From Rhizobium sp. 32-5/1 (GTDB lineage Bacteria > Pseudomonadota > Alphaproteobacteria > Rhizobiales > Rhizobiaceae): a stretch of 64,000 bases of DNA. A program made the translations under genes and the position numbers. The stretch's first letter is position 1, and every line of letters starts with the position of its first letter. Location of the stretch: positions 2,466,001-2,530,000 of the forward strand of contig NZ_CP120638.1 of the NCBI RefSeq assembly GCF_029537235.1, given 5' to 3'. Below, piece after piece: positions 49,068 to 60,591 of this stretch. Under the pieces are notes generated by a model. The model did no database searches. It was not told the origin of the DNA and worked only from the letters and a program-made list of their open reading frames with translations.

Positions 49068-49297
49068 TAGTATCCTCCAAGGCCGGATGATCCAGCGAGG
49101 GCGCATTGGTGTCAAGCGCACGGCGAACGCCCGCTTCGGGGCCGAAAAAGGACCTTATGGGATTTCCTTCATTGTTCCGTCGCGACTCAGAAAGCCCGAC
49201 CACCACCACCATTGCACCCCGCCGCCAATTTCGCTAAGAGACCGCAACTTTATAAAGATCGCGCTCGCGCGCGAGGCATTTTCGGCGGTTGGGGCAT

Positions 49298-50551
49298 ATG
49301 GCACGCATCGTGATGAAATTCGGCGGGACGTCCGTCGCGGATATGGATCGCATCAGGAATGTGGCCCGCCATGTGAAACGTGAAGTCGATGCCGGGCATG
49401 ATGTTGCCGTGGTGGTATCCGCGATGTCGGGCAAGACCAATGAGCTGGTCGCCTGGACGCGCGATGCTTCGCCGATGCACGATGCCCGCGAATATGATGC
49501 GGTCGTGGCGTCGGGCGAGCAGGTGACCTCGGGTCTCCTGGCTTTGGCTCTGCAGAACATCGGCATCAATGCGCGCTCCTGGCAGGGCTGGCAGATCCCG
49601 ATCAGGACCGACAATGCCCATGGCGCGGCGCGCATCATGGAAATCGACGGTTCGGAGCTGATCCGCCGCTTCGGCGAGGGTCAGGTGGCGGTCATTGCCG
49701 GCTTCCAGGGGCTTGGACCCGACAACCGCATCGCGACGCTCGGGCGTGGCGGATCGGATACATCGGCTGTCGCGATCGCGGCTGCGATCAAGGCGGACCG
49801 CTGCGATATCTATACCGATGTCGACGGCGTCTACACGACCGATCCGCGCATCGTGCCGAAGGCGCGGCGCCTGAAGAAGATCGCGTTTGAGGAAATGTTG
49901 GAAATGGCATCGCTCGGCGCCAAGGTTTTGCAGGTCCGCTCCGTCGAGCTTGCCATGGTATTCAAGGTTCGCACCTTCGTGCGCTCCAGTTTCGAAGACC
50001 CCGATGCGCCGGGCATGGGCGATTTCTTGAATCCCCCGGTACGCTGATTTGTGATGAGGAAGAGATTTTGGAACAGGAAGTCGTCACCGGCATCGCCTAT
50101 GCCAAGGATGAAGCGCAGATTTCGCTCCGGCGTCTGTCCGACCGGCCCGGCGTTTCGGCCGCCATTTTCGGACCGCTGGCCGAGAGCCATATCAATGTCG
50201 ATATGATCGTCCAGAACATTTCGGAAGACGGCTCGAAGACCGACATGACGTTTACGGTGCCGTCGACCGATGTCGACAAGGCGCTGAAGGTGCTGAACGA
50301 CAGCAAGGACAAGATCGGCTTCGACGTCATCCAGAACAGAATCGGGCTTGGTGAAGGTCTCGGTCATCGGCATCGGCATGCGCAGCCATGCCGGCGTTGC
50401 GGCCTCCGCCTTCAAGGCACTTGCCGAAAAAGGCATCAACATCAAGGCGATCACCACCTCTGAAATCAAGATTTCGATCCTGATCGACGGCGCCTATGCC
50501 GAATTGGCGGTTCGGACTTTGCATTCCGTCTACGGTCTCGATAAGAGTTAG
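49298..50551 (+). CDS. lysC: Aspartate kinase (two frameshifts as read)
   Basis: It phosphorylates aspartate, the first step towards lysine, threonine and methionine. When joined it is about 417 residues: [13 protein letters not shown] at the N terminus, [28 protein letters not shown], and two ACT domains at the C terminus for feedback by lysine or threonine. A lost C at 50033-50037 ([12 protein letters not shown] is restored by adding it) and an extra A at about 50338 (removal gives [14 protein letters not shown]) break the frame. The start at 49298 is the ATG in [10 protein letters not shown]. Confidence 0.93.
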
Positions 50552-50639
50552 ACGAAGCAGTTGTTTCCACTGATGGCGCGGTGTGGCGTCCGTGGAACTA
50601 CAATCTGCTGTTGTTGACTTTGATGGGGGACGTTGCGCG

Positions 50640-52907
50640 ATGAGAGACCTCTCTCCAGGTCCACGCGTTCTTCTCAAGCGGTTGCGCGAACTGATGGCGG
50701 AACCGCTCGAGCCGCAGGAGCGCCTGGACCAGATTGTTCGCCAGATTGCGCAGAACATGGTCGCGGAGGTGTGCTCGGTCTATGTGTTGCGCTCCGACGG
50801 CGTGCTCGAGCTTTACGCCACCGAAGGCCTGAACAAGGATGCCGTCCACCTGGCGCAACTGAAGATGGGGCAGGGCCTCGTCGGCACGATTGCCGCAAGC
50901 GCGCGTCCGCTCAATCTGTCCGACGCGCAATCGCATCCGGCCTTCACCTATCTTCCGGAAACCGGTGAAGAAATCTACCACTCCTTCATGGGCGTGCCGA
51001 TCCTGCGCACCGGACGTTCGCTCGGCGTTCTCGTCGTGCAGAACAAGGCGAGCCGCAACTATCGCGACGACGAGGTCGAGGCGCTCGAGACGACCGCCAT
51101 GGTGCTGGCCGAAATGGTCGCCACCGGCGAACTCAAGAAGATCACCCAGCCGGGCCTGGAACTCGACCTGTCGCGCCCGGTGACGATCGAGGGCAAGAGT
51201 TTTGGCGAGGGCATCGGTCTCGGTTATGTCGTGCTGCACGAGCCGCGCATCGTCGTCACCAACCTTTTGAACGAGGACACCGACCACGAATTGCGGCGGC
51301 TGGCGGAAGCGCTGGGTTCGCTGCGCATCTCGATCGACGACATGTTGTCGCGGCGCGAAGTTTCGATGGAGGGCGAGCATCGCGCGGTGCTCGAGGCCTA
51401 CCGGATGTTTGCCCATGACCGGGGCTGGGTGCGCAAGCTCGAAGAGGCGATCCGCAACGGCCTGACGGCGGAAGCGGCTGTCGAGCGGGTGCAGAGCGAA
51501 ACCAAGGCACGGATGATCCGGCTGACGGACCCCTATCTGCGCGAGCGCATGCACGATTTCGACGACCTTGCCAACCGGCTGCTCAGGCAACTGACCGGGT
51601 ATGGCGCCAAGACGGCAGACGCAGTGTTTCCCGATGACGCGATTGTCGTGGCGCGGGCCATGGGCGCTGCCGAGCTCCTGGACTACCCGCGCGAAAACGT
51701 GCGTGGCCTCATTCTGGAAGATGGCGCTATTACCAGCCATGTTGTCATCGTGGCTCGCGCCATGGGCATTCCCGTGGTCGGGCAGGCCGCCGGTGTCGTG
51801 GCGCTGGCGGAAAACAGGGACGCGATCATCATCGATGGCGATGATGCCAAGGTGCATTTGCGGCCGATGGCGGATCTGCGCAGCGCCTATGAAGAAAAGG
51901 TGCGGTTCCGGGCGCGTCGGCAGGAGCAGTTCAAAGCCTTGCGCGATGTCGAGCCCGTGACCATGGACGGTAAGCGCATCAAGCTGCAGATGAATGCCGG
52001 GCTTCTGGTGGATCTGCCGCAGCTGAACGAATCTGGAGCGGAGGGCATCGGCCTGTTCCGCACCGAGCTGCAATTCATGATCGCCTCGACCATGCCGAGA
52101 GCCGAGGAGCAGGAGGCTTTCTATCGCAATGTGCTGAAACAGGCGGCGGGCAAGCCGGTGATCTTTCGCACGCTCGACATTGGCGGCGACAAGGTCGTGC
52201 CTTATTTCCGCGCGGCGGAAGAGGAAAACCCAGCGCTCGGCTGGCGGGCAATCCGCCTGTCGCTCGACCGTCCCGGCCTGTTGCGCACGCAATTGCGGGC
52301 GCTGCTCAGGGCAACCGCGGGTCTTGAGCTGAAGCTGATGCTGCCGATGGTGACGGAAGTTTCCGAGCTGCGCACGGTGCGCGAACTGCTGCAGAAGGAA
52401 ATTCAGCGGCAGTCGAAGACCGGCGAGCAATTGCCGCGCAAGCTGCAATTCGGCGCGATGCTGGAAGTTCCAGCATTGCTCTGGCAGCTTGATGAACTGA
52501 TGGACGAGGTCGATTTCGTCTCGGTCGGATCGAACGACCTGTTCCAGTTTGCGATGGCGGTCGATCGCGGCAATGCCCGCGTCTCGGATCGTTTCGATGT
52601 TCTGGGGCGGCCGTTCCTGCGCATCCTGCGCGATATCGTGCGCGCCGGCGACCGCAACGAGACGCCGGTGACGCTGTGCGGCGAAATGGCAAGCAAGCCC
52701 TTGTCCGCCATGGCGCTTCTCGGCATCGGCTTCCGCTCGGTCTCGATGTCGCCGACGGCGATCGGTCCGGTCAAGGCGATGCTTCTTGCGCTCGACGCAG
52801 ACAAGCTCTCCGCGATGATGCAGGCGGCGCTGGATGACACCAAGAGCCAGGTGCCGATGCGCGAGCTGCTGATAAGTTTTGCGGCCGAAAACGGCGTCCC
52901 GGTCTAG
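50640..52907 (+). CDS. ptsP: Phosphoenolpyruvate-protein phosphotransferase of the nitrogen PTS (EI-Ntr)
   Basis: 755 residues, intact. An N-terminal GAF domain ([22 protein letters not shown]) senses small ligands, followed by the EI domains: the phospho-His region [21 protein letters not shown] (near residue 366), the PEP-binding [10 protein letters not shown] and the C-terminal barrel with [11 protein letters not shown]. It starts the PTS-Ntr phosphorelay (PtsO, PtsN). The start at 50640 ([12 protein letters not shown]) matches family members; upstream in-frame codons do not. Same direction as lysC and prfA. Confidence 0.95.
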   Translation: MRDLSPGPRVLLKRLRELMAEPLEPQERLDQIVRQIAQNMVAEVCSVYVLRSDGVLELYATEGLNKDAVHLAQLKMGQGLVGTIAASARPLNLSDAQSHPAFTYLPETGEEIYHSFMGVPILRTGRSLGVLVVQNKASRNYRDDEVEALETTAMVLAEMVATGELKKITQPGLELDLSRPVTIEGKSFGEGIGLGYVVLHEPRIVVTNLLNEDTDHELRRLAEALGSLRISIDDMLSRREVSMEGEHRAVLEAYRMFAHDRGWVRKLEEAIRNGLTAEAAVERVQSETKARMIRLTDPYLRERMHDFDDLANRLLRQLTGYGAKTADAVFPDDAIVVARAMGAAELLDYPRENVRGLILEDGAITSHVVIVARAMGIPVVGQAAGVVALAENRDAIIIDGDDAKVHLRPMADLRSAYEEKVRFRARRQEQFKALRDVEPVTMDGKRIKLQMNAGLLVDLPQLNESGAEGIGLFRTELQFMIASTMPRAEEQEAFYRNVLKQAAGKPVIFRTLDIGGDKVVPYFRAAEEENPALGWRAIRLSLDRPGLLRTQLRALLRATAGLELKLMLPMVTEVSELRTVRELLQKEIQRQSKTGEQLPRKLQFGAMLEVPALLWQLDELMDEVDFVSVGSNDLFQFAMAVDRGNARVSDRFDVLGRPFLRILRDIVRAGDRNETPVTLCGEMASKPLSAMALLGIGFRSVSMSPTAIGPVKAMLLALDADKLSAMMQAALDDTKSQVPMRELLISFAAENGVPV

Positions 52908-52981
52908 CGGTCAATTTGAAAGCGTGCGCTCCGGCTCCTATTCGTGCGGGCCGAAGCCGAACGCGATTTTTGGAGTTTTCA

Positions 52982-54063
52982 TTGCCAACACTACCCGTTC
53001 AGAAAATGCGCGAGCTGGAGCGCCGGTTCGCTGAAGTCGAGGCGCGGATGTCGGCTGGGCCGGCGGCGGATGTCTATGTCAAGCTGGCGTCGGAATATTC
53101 GGAATTGCAGCCGGTCGTAACCAAGATCCGGGCCTATGAGAAGGCCACGGCAGAGCTTGCCGACGTCAATGCGCTTTTGTCCGACAAGGCGACCGATCGC
53201 GAGATGCGCGACCTGGCGGAGATGGAGAAGCCTGACATCGAGGCGCAGCTGGAAGCGCTCGAAACCGACATGCAGATCCTGCTTCTGCCCAAGGATGCGG
53301 CCGATGAGAAGAGCGCCATCCTGGAAATCCGCGCCGGTACCGGCGGCTCGGAGGCGGCACTTTTGCCGGCGATCTCTTCCGGATGTACGAGCGTTATGCG
53401 GCGGACAAGGGCTGGAAGGTCGAGGTTCTCTCAGCCAGCGAAGGGGACGCCGGCGGCTACAAGGAAATCATCGCGACGGTGACAGGCCGTGGCGTGTTTT
53501 CCAAGCTGAAGTTCGAATCCGGCGTGCACCGGGTGCAGCGCGTGCCCGATACGGAAACACAAGGGCGCATCCATACATCGGCTGCGACTGTCGCCGTTTT
53601 GCCTGAGGCCGAAGACATCGATATCGAAATCCGGCAGGAAGACATCCGCATCGACACGATGCGCTCGTCGGGTGCCGGCGGCCAGCACGTCAACACGACG
53701 GATTCGGCGGTGCGTATCACCCATATGCCGTCGGGTATCGTCGTCACCTCGTCGGAGAAGTCGCAGCACCAGAACCGCGCCAAGGCGATGCAGGTGCTGC
53801 GCTCCAGGCTTTACGACATGGAGCGCCAGAAGGCCGACAGTGAACGCTCGGCGTCTCGCAAGAGCCAGGTCGGTTCGGGCGACCGGTCCGAGCGAATCCG
53901 CACCTATAACTTTCCGCAAGGCAGAGTGACCGACCACCGCATCAACCTGACGCTCTACAAGATCGACCGGATGATGATGGGCGAGATCGATGAAGTCGTC
54001 GATGCACTTCTGGCTGATTACCAGGCGGGTCAACTGGCGTTGCTCGGCGAACAGCAGGGCTGA
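52982..54063 (+). CDS. prfA: Peptide chain release factor 1 (frameshifted as read)
   Basis: It reads UAA and UAG stop codons. When joined it is about 360 residues with the GGQ loop ([20 protein letters not shown]). The start is TTG 52982 with GGAG seven bases upstream, giving [16 protein letters not shown]. The T run at 53361-53364 has lost one [20 protein letters not shown] is restored by adding it. Programmed frameshifting is known for prfB, not prfA, and there is no in-frame stop with a slippery site, so a consensus error is the natural reading for this essential gene. Confidence 0.94.
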
Positions 54064-54068
54064 CCCGG

Positions 54069-54930
54069 ATGGCGGAGACCATCGACAGCCTGTTTGCGAG
54101 AGCGCGGCAAGATCTGCAGACCGCCGGCATCGAAGGCGCGGCGCAGGATGCGCGGCTTCTGATCTGCGGGCTGCTCAACCTGTCCCTGACAGAGTTCATG
54201 ATGCGGGGGCGATGGGCTTTCCATGCAAGAGGTCGACACAATCCGGGCTGCGGTAAAGCGCCGCGCTGTGCGGGAACCCGTGCACCGGATTCTAGGGGCG
54301 CGGGAGTTCTTCGGGCTGACGCTTGGGCTGTCTCCCGAAACGTTGGAACCGCGGCCGGATACCGAGATCCTCGTGGAGCGGCTGATCCCGTTTGCCGAGC
54401 GCATCGCTGCCGACAAGGCCGTCTGCCGCATTCTAGATCTGGGAACCGGGACCGGGGCGATCTGCCTGGCGTTGCTGCAAACCGTACCGCAGGCGACAGG
54501 GATCGGAGCGGATATTTCGCGCGATGCCCTATCGACGGCGCTTGCAAATGCCGCGCGCAACGGCCTTTCGGACCGGTTCGAAACGCTTGAGAGCAGCTGG
54601 TTTGCCGCGGTTTCGGGCCGTTTCGACATTATCGTCTCGAATCCACCCTATATTCGCTCGTCGGTTATGGCGACACTTGAGCCCGAAGTGCTGAATCACG
54701 ATCCGGCAGCAGCGCTTGATGGCGGCGCGGACGGGCTTGACGCCTACCGTGCCATCGCAGCCGGTGTGGTGGCGTTTCTCGACGCGGGCGGGATCGTTTG
54801 TCTCGAGATCGGGTACGATCAGCGGCAGGCGGTCACGACCCTTTTCGAAGCCAGCGGTTTCACGCTTGTCGATCAGGCGAAGGACCTGGGCGGTAATGAC
54901 CGTGCGCTGATTTTTCGCCACGGGGATTGA
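54069..54930 (+). CDS. prmC: Release factor glutamine methyltransferase (frameshifted as read)
   Basis: It methylates the Gln of the GGQ loop of release factors. When joined it is about 286 residues: the helical N terminus (SLFARARQDLQTAGIEGAAQDARLLI), the SAM site LDLGTGTGAICLALL and the catalytic NPPY (VSNPPYIRS). The run at 54205-54209 has one G too many; with four G the sequence reads MMRGDGLSMQEVDTIRAAV. It starts five bases after prfA, the usual operon. Confidence 0.93.
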
Positions 54931-55269
54931 GCAGGAAAAATGCTGCGAGCGCGCAGGTTCTTTTGCAGGGCCAAAGAAAATGCTTGGAATTCCACGGGAA
55001 GCGGGCTAGGTTGGCCTCACGCGCTGGGCAGAAGGTCATAGACCAAAGATTCGTTCCGGTCTGACTTGGCTACGGGGATTGCTCTCACAAAAGAGTTGCT
55101 GAAGTTGGACAGTGCCTGGTGCGGGTACCTGTTAATTTGACGTTAACCAGCGACAGGACTGCCAATGAGGCGGTTGGTTCGCGGCGCGTGTTTGCCGGAT
55201 CCGGATTTCGCCGATCGGGCCACGAAGCCACATGATCATCAATATCAAGAGAATTCGGGTGAGTGAACG
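54931..55269. other. 339-bp intergenic region upstream of DUF4167
   Basis: No coding frame is supported. The region presumably holds the promoter of the DUF4167 gene; no clear -35/-10 pair could be fixed. Confidence 0.5.
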
Positions 55270-56067
55270 ATGAGGCCAGGACAGCAAAACAAGCGCGGCC
55301 GTGGGCGTAACAACAATAGCAGCAGCAGTAACAACAATAATAATGGCAGCAACAACAATAATAACAACAACAATCATAACCGGAAGGGCGCCAACCCGCT
55401 GACCCGGACCTATGACAGCTCCGGCCCGGACGTCAAGATCCGTGGTACGGCCCAGCACATTGCCGAGAAATATTCGAACCTTGCCCGTGATGCGCAAAGC
55501 TCCGGTGACCGGGTCGTGGCCGAAAACTATCTCCAGCACGCCGAACACTACAACCGTATTATTGCTGCCGCCCAGGCGCAGATGCAGGAACGGTTTCAGC
55601 GCGACGACCGCGGCGATTACAATGATCGTGACGGCAATGAAGGCAACGACAACAATGATCGTGACGGCAACGACCGCGGCGATCAGGATGATGGCGATCA
55701 GAACTACAATGACGATGCGCCGGTCGTTCAGCAGCCGCAGCAGCGCCCACAGCCGCAACCGCGCTCCCAGCGCCCGCAGCATGTTCAACCGCAGCAGCAA
55801 CCACAGCCCCAGCAGCAACCACAGCCGCAGCCGGTGAACGACGGCTCAGGCCCACAGCCGGTCATCGAAGGCACCCCTGCCGAAGTCTCGCTGGAAGAGG
55901 AAGCGCCTTCGGGTGCCGGCCGCACGCCGCGCCGCCGTGGTCCGGCCCGCCCGCGCCGGCAGCCGCGCCGTGGTGACGCTACAGGCGACGAAACCGCTGC
56001 ATCGGGAGATGCCGGCGGTGAACAGGGTAGTGATGCATCGTCGCTGGTCGAAGTGGCCGGCGAGTAA
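55270..56067 (+). CDS. DUF4167 protein with poly-Asn and Gln/Pro-rich tracts
   Basis: 265 residues. The conserved core (PLTRTYDSSGPDVKIRGTAQHIAEKY and ARDAQSSGDRVVAENYLQHAEHYNRI, about residues 43-99) is the DUF4167 domain found in most Rhizobiales after prmC. It is preceded by a tract of mainly Asn and Ser (residues 14-36), and followed by an Asp/Asn/Gly-rich stretch, a Gln/Pro-rich stretch and a basic Arg/Pro tail. Such low-complexity flanks suggest a flexible, possibly RNA-associated protein; this is inference. No function is known. Confidence 0.87.
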   Translation: MRPGQQNKRGRGRNNNSSSSNNNNNGSNNNNNNNNHNRKGANPLTRTYDSSGPDVKIRGTAQHIAEKYSNLARDAQSSGDRVVAENYLQHAEHYNRIIAAAQAQMQERFQRDDRGDYNDRDGNEGNDNNDRDGNDRGDQDDGDQNYNDDAPVVQQPQQRPQPQPRSQRPQHVQPQQQPQPQQQPQPQPVNDGSGPQPVIEGTPAEVSLEEEAPSGAGRTPRRRGPARPRRQPRRGDATGDETAASGDAGGEQGSDASSLVEVAGE

Positions 56068-56114
56068 ATAGCACACTGCGCCAGCCGGATATTGTCCGGG
56101 TCTTCAGATCAATG

Positions 56115-56149
56115 AAAAGCCCTTGAAGCTGCACGCTTCAAGGGCTTTT
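56115..56149. terminator. Strong terminator after the DUF4167 gene
   Basis: AAAAGCCCTTGAAGC and GCTTCAAGGGCTTTT form a 15-bp perfect stem with a 5-base loop; T or A runs lie on both sides, so it can end transcription on either strand. Confidence 0.85.
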
Positions 56150-56392
56150 TGCATCCGGTAGATCGTTTGTCTCCGCGCTGAAAACCGGATGTGCGCGATA
56201 CCTTCGTTGATTTTCATCTCTGTCCTCAACCACCTCTTTAATTTGCAAATTTCCTCCCCCATATTCGAGTTTAAAGGTTGATCACGCGCAAGGCGCAAGA
56301 TCGGCTGAAATGAAAGGCTTGCCTTTTAGGGAGCCTTATCCTGAACCATCGGACGGTGCCGAAACGGGCTGTGCGATAACTGGAGGTAGACC
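56150..56392. other. Intergenic region upstream of clpB
   Basis: About 240 bases without a gene, expected to hold the clpB promoter. A heat-shock promoter could not be identified with confidence. Confidence 0.5.
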
Positions 56393-58999
56393 ATGAATAT
56401 CGAAAAATACTCCGAGCGGGTGCGCGGTTTCCTGCAATCGGCGCAGACCTATGCGCTGGCGCAGGGCCATCCGCAGTGGACCCCCGAACATATCCTGAAA
56501 GTGCTGCTCGACGACGACCAGGGCATGGCGTCGTCCTTGATCGAGCGTGCCGGCGGCGACGCAAAGGCGGCAAAGATTGCCAATGACCTGGCGATTGCCA
56601 AGCTGCCCAAGGTTTCCGGCGGCAATGGTTCGCTTTCCCTGGCGCAGCCGCTGGCCCGCGTGTTCCAGACGGCCGAAGACGCTGCGAAAAAGGCCGGCGA
56701 CAGCTTTGTGACGGTCGAACGGCTTTTGCAGGCTCTGATCATCGAGACCTCTGCTGCAACCTCCGGCATCCTGTCAAAGGCAGGTGTCACCGCGGCAAAG
56801 CTCAACCAGGTCATCAACGACATCCGCAAGGGCCGCACCGCCGACGGCGCCAATGCCGAAGCTGGTTTCGACGCGCTGAAGAAATATGCCCGCGACCTGA
56901 CGGCGGACGCGCGCGACGGCAAACTTGATCCTGTGATCGGCCGCGACGACGAAATTCGCCGCACTATTCAGGTCCTGTCGCGCCGCACCAAGAATAACCC
57001 GGTGCTGATCGGTGAACCCGGCGTCGGCAAGACGGCGATTGCCGAGGGCCTGGCCTTGCGCATCATCAATGGCGACGTGCCGGAAAGCCTGAAGGACAAG
57101 AAGCTGATGGCGCTCGACATGGGTTCGCTGATTGCGGGCGCGAAATTCCGCGGCGAATTCGAGGAGCGGCTGAAGGCCATTCTCTCCGAGGTCCAGGCGG
57201 AAGCGGGCGAGATCATCCTGTTCATCGACGAGATGCACACGCTGGTCGGTGCCGGCAAGGCGGACGGGGCGATGGATGCCTCCAATCTGCTGAAACCGGC
57301 GCTTGCGCGCGGTGAACTGCACTGCGTCGGCGCGACCACGCTTGATGAATATCGCAAGCATGTCGAGAAGGATGCGGCGCTTGCCCGCCGGTTCCAGCCG
57401 GTCATGGTCAACGAGCCGAATGTCGAGGACACGATCTCTATCCTCCGTGGCCTTAAGGAAAAATACGAACAGCACCACAAGGTTCGGATCTCCGATTCGG
57501 CGCTGGTTGCGGCCGCGACCCTGTCCAACCGCTACATCACCGACCGGTTCCTGCCGGACAAGGCGATCGACCTGATGGACGAAGCGGCGTCGCGGCTGCG
57601 CATGCAGGTGGATTCGAAGCCGGAAGAGTTGGACGAACTCGACCGGCGCATCATGCAGCTGAAGATCGAGCGCGAGGCGCTGAAGCGCGAAACCGACCGG
57701 TCGTCCAAGGACCGGCTGGAAAAGCTGGAACTCGACCTTGCCGGCTTCGAGGAAGAGGCCGACGCGCTGACGGCGCGCTGGCAGGCGGAAAAATCGAAGC
57801 TCGGGCTTGCGGCCGACCTGAAGAAGCAGTTGGAGGAGGCCCGCAATGAACTGGCGGCAGCCCAGCGCAAGGGCGAATTTCAGCGTGCCGGGGAGCTTGC
57901 CTATGGATTGATCCCGAAGCTTGAAAAGGAGCTGGAGGTTTCCGAAAGCCAGGATTCCTCGGCGCTCGACCCGATGGTCCAGGAGGTCGTGACCCCCGAC
58001 AACATTGCCCATGTCGTCTCCCGCTGGACGGGTATCCCCGTCGAGAAGATGCTCGATGGTCAGCGCGACAAGCTGTTGCGCATGGAAGACGAGCTTGGCA
58101 AATGGGTGGTCGGCCAGGGCGATGCGGTACAGGCGGTGTCGCGCGCGGTTCGCCGTTCGCGGGCCGGTCTGCAGGATCCGAACCGCCCGATCGGCTCGTT
58201 CATCTTCTTAGGACCCACCGGCGTCGGCAAGACGGAACTGACCAAGGCCTTGGCGCGCTTCCTGTTCGACGACGACAGCGCGCTGGTGCGCATGGACATG
58301 TCGGAATATATGGAGAAACACTCCGTTGCCCGGCTGATCGGCGCACCTCCCGGCTATGTCGGCTATGAGGAGGGCGGGGCGCTCACCGAGGCTGTCAGGC
58401 GCAAGCCCTATCAGGTCGTTTTGTTCGATGAGATCGAGAAGGCGCATCCTGATGTTTTCAACGTTCTGCTGCAGGTTCTCGATGACGGCCGCCTGACCGA
58501 TGGCCAGGGCCGCACCGTCGATTTCCGCAACACGATGATCATCATGACCTCCAATCTCGGGGCGGAATATCTGACCCGGCTTGGCGAGAATGAGGACAGC
58601 GACACGGTGCGCGATCAGGTTATGGATGTGGTACGCGGGCATTTCCGGCCCGAATTCCTCAACCGTGTCGACGAGATCATCCTGTTCCACCGCCTGAAAC
58701 GCGGCGAAATGGGCGCGATCGTCGATATCCAGCTGACGCGGCTGCGGCAACTGCTCGCCGATCGCAAGATCACGCTCGAACTCGACGACGAGGCGCGCGC
58801 CTTCCTCGCCGACAAGGGCTACGATCCTGCCTATGGCGCACGTCCCTTGAAACGCGCCGTGCAGAAGTTCGTTCAAGATCCGCTCGCCGAGCAGATTCTC
58901 CAGGGCAATTTCCCTGACGGATCGGTGATCAAGGCGTTCTCCGGCTCCGACCGGCTGAACTTCAAGCTGCGCGATGGGACCGAGAAGGCTGCGGCCTGA
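56393..58999 (+). CDS. clpB: ATP-dependent disaggregase chaperone
   Basis: 868 residues, intact. An N-terminal Clp repeat domain, AAA1 with Walker A GEPGVGKT (206-213), a coiled-coil middle domain (about residues 400-520), and AAA2 with Walker A GPTGVGKT (607-614) are in order. It pulls aggregated proteins apart together with DnaK. Alone between two strong terminators. Confidence 0.97.
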   Translation: MNIEKYSERVRGFLQSAQTYALAQGHPQWTPEHILKVLLDDDQGMASSLIERAGGDAKAAKIANDLAIAKLPKVSGGNGSLSLAQPLARVFQTAEDAAKKAGDSFVTVERLLQALIIETSAATSGILSKAGVTAAKLNQVINDIRKGRTADGANAEAGFDALKKYARDLTADARDGKLDPVIGRDDEIRRTIQVLSRRTKNNPVLIGEPGVGKTAIAEGLALRIINGDVPESLKDKKLMALDMGSLIAGAKFRGEFEERLKAILSEVQAEAGEIILFIDEMHTLVGAGKADGAMDASNLLKPALARGELHCVGATTLDEYRKHVEKDAALARRFQPVMVNEPNVEDTISILRGLKEKYEQHHKVRISDSALVAAATLSNRYITDRFLPDKAIDLMDEAASRLRMQVDSKPEELDELDRRIMQLKIEREALKRETDRSSKDRLEKLELDLAGFEEEADALTARWQAEKSKLGLAADLKKQLEEARNELAAAQRKGEFQRAGELAYGLIPKLEKELEVSESQDSSALDPMVQEVVTPDNIAHVVSRWTGIPVEKMLDGQRDKLLRMEDELGKWVVGQGDAVQAVSRAVRRSRAGLQDPNRPIGSFIFLGPTGVGKTELTKALARFLFDDDSALVRMDMSEYMEKHSVARLIGAPPGYVGYEEGGALTEAVRRKPYQVVLFDEIEKAHPDVFNVLLQVLDDGRLTDGQGRTVDFRNTMIIMTSNLGAEYLTRLGENEDSDTVRDQVMDVVRGHFRPEFLNRVDEIILFHRLKRGEMGAIVDIQLTRLRQLLADRKITLELDDEARAFLADKGYDPAYGARPLKRAVQKFVQDPLAEQILQGNFPDGSVIKAFSGSDRLNFKLRDGTEKAAA

Positions 59000-59012
59000 T
59001 TAAATGATAAAG

Positions 59013-59040
59013 AAAAGGCCGCCCTTCGGGGCGGCCTTTT
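59013..59040. terminator. Terminator between clpB and the flavoprotein gene
   Basis: AAAAGGCCGCCC and GGGCGGCCTTTT form a 12-bp perfect stem with a TTCG tetraloop. A/T runs on both sides let it serve clpB and the convergent gene alike. Confidence 0.88.
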
Positions 59041-59266
59041 CCGTTCCTGCGCTCCCGCAAAACTGCAGGACATTTATCTGATGCCCTCAGTATAGCGTCT
59101 TCTTGTATTCGCCTTCGAGCGCGTCATCGATCCTGCGCATTTCGGCGTCGTCGACCGGAGCACCGGTTGTCTGGTCCAGAATGATCTTCGACAGCGACGG
59201 CATCTCGCGGCGATCCTGGAAGGTGTCGGGATTCCACAATTGCGAGCGCCGAAAGGCCTTGGCACA

Positions 59267-59548
59267 TATGTGGACGGCCCCCTACCTGCAAGAATTTATT
59301 TCGAATGATTTGATCGGATCGCTTGCGTTCATATGTCCGGCCTGTTGGTGCGTTCGCACATGAACGCTGGCCAAGATGGGTTCCGCACCACGAGTTCCAA
59401 ACAATGCCTCGACCACATGGGCCATTGGGCCAAACGGAGTGTCTCGCGTCTCGGATCGATCGATCATACCATCTGTCGTTCTCTTGCAAGTTCACGTATC
59501 AGCGCACGGTAACTTCTGTATCATGCTCACCGTGGCCGACTGAGTTCT
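59267..59548 (-). ncRNA. Candidate bridge RNA region in the IS 3' non-coding end
   Basis: Published IS110-family work shows that a non-coding end makes a bridge RNA with loops pairing to target and donor DNA. In this end the RNA-sense word GCATTGT (59407-59401) equals the target left half, and CTTGGC (59375-59370) is complementary to the target right half GCCAAG. They abut exactly at the insertion point. RNA folding was not computed, so this is inference. Confidence 0.4.
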
Positions 59549-60591
59549 TCACGCCGCACAGGCCGGCGCCGACCGAGTCGCATTGCCCCTGTATGCCTCT
59601 CCGGTCACCATCATCTTCCAGGCAATGCGGGCGACCTTGTTCGCCAGCGCGACAGCCACCAGCTTGGGAGCCTTGCGCTTGAGTAATTCCATGAGCCATG
59701 GCGAGCCGTTTTTGCCGCGTCCCACTCTCACATGGCGAAGCAACGCGGTCGCACCCAACACCAGCGTCTTTCGCAGCACCTCATCCCCGGCTCTCGTGAT
59801 AACCCCAAGCCTGACCTTGCCAGCGGTCGAATGGTCCCTTGGTGTCAGCCCCATCCACGCGGCGAACTGCCTTCCGGAGGCGAACTGTTTCGGCGCCGGC
59901 GCCTTCATCACCAGCAGCACCGCACCGATCGGGCCAACCCCGGTATCTGAGCAAGCCGGCGGCAGCATTCGTTATTGCGATACCAAGCCATCAGCCTTGC
60001 ATCCACCGCTTTCAGACGCTCGTTCGCCTGCGCGAACTCCGCAGCCAGGGACGCGAACAAATCGCGCGCCAGATCAGGAACGAAACCGTCCGCCATGATG
60101 CGTTCCAGCAGCAGCGAGATATGGCTTATTCCCTTGGCCGCGGTCAGCCCGAACTCGGCCGCATAGCCTCGGATCATATTGGCAAGTGCCGTCTGCGCCG
60201 CGACAGCGCGCTCGCGCATGCCAACCAGCATCAGTATGGCCTGCTGATCCGCGCTTTTCGTCGGAACGAACCGCATCGTCGGACGACTCATCGCCTCGCA
60301 TAGTGCCTCGGCATCAGCGGCGTCGTTTTTTCCGCGTTTGACATAAGGCTTCACGAGCTGCGGCGCGATCAGCTTCACCTCATGCCCCAGCGAAGTCAGC
60401 AGCCGGGCCCAGTGATGCGAGGCACCGCAGGCTTCGATCGCAATCACCGTCGACGGGCATTTTGTGAAGTAATCCACCATTTCCTTGCGGCGCATCTTCT
60501 TGCGCAGGACCGGTTGCTCGGCAGCATTCACCCCATGCAATTGAAAGACACTCTTTGACGTATCCATACCGATACGGATAATCTGTTCCAC
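59549..60591 (-). CDS. IS110-family DEDD transposase (frameshifted as read)
   Basis: About 347 residues when joined. The N-terminal RuvC-like DEDD domain has IGMDTSKSVFQLHG, VIAIEACGASHHWARLL and GKNDAADAEAL; the C-terminal domain has LAQIPGVGPIGAVLLV and the catalytic-Ser region FASGRQFAAWMGLTPRDHSTAGK. The frame breaks at the run 59938-59941 (one G missing in the sense strand); adding it gives IPGVGPIGAVL. This recombinase class moves by circular intermediates and uses RNA guidance. Confidence 0.9.

Noticed and set aside
50598..52448. Minus-strand frame of 616 codons opposite ptsP
   Set aside because: Shadow of ptsP, which is intact and full length.
53361..53364. Programmed ribosomal frameshift in prfA
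   Set aside because: Programmed +1 shifting belongs to prfB. Here the break lies at a plain T run, has no regulatory stop codon, and is one of many similar breaks in the window.
56316..56345. RpoH-type heat-shock promoter (CTTGCC ... CCTTAT) upstream of clpB
   Set aside because: The spacing of about 10 bases between the two words is too short for the known RpoH consensus.
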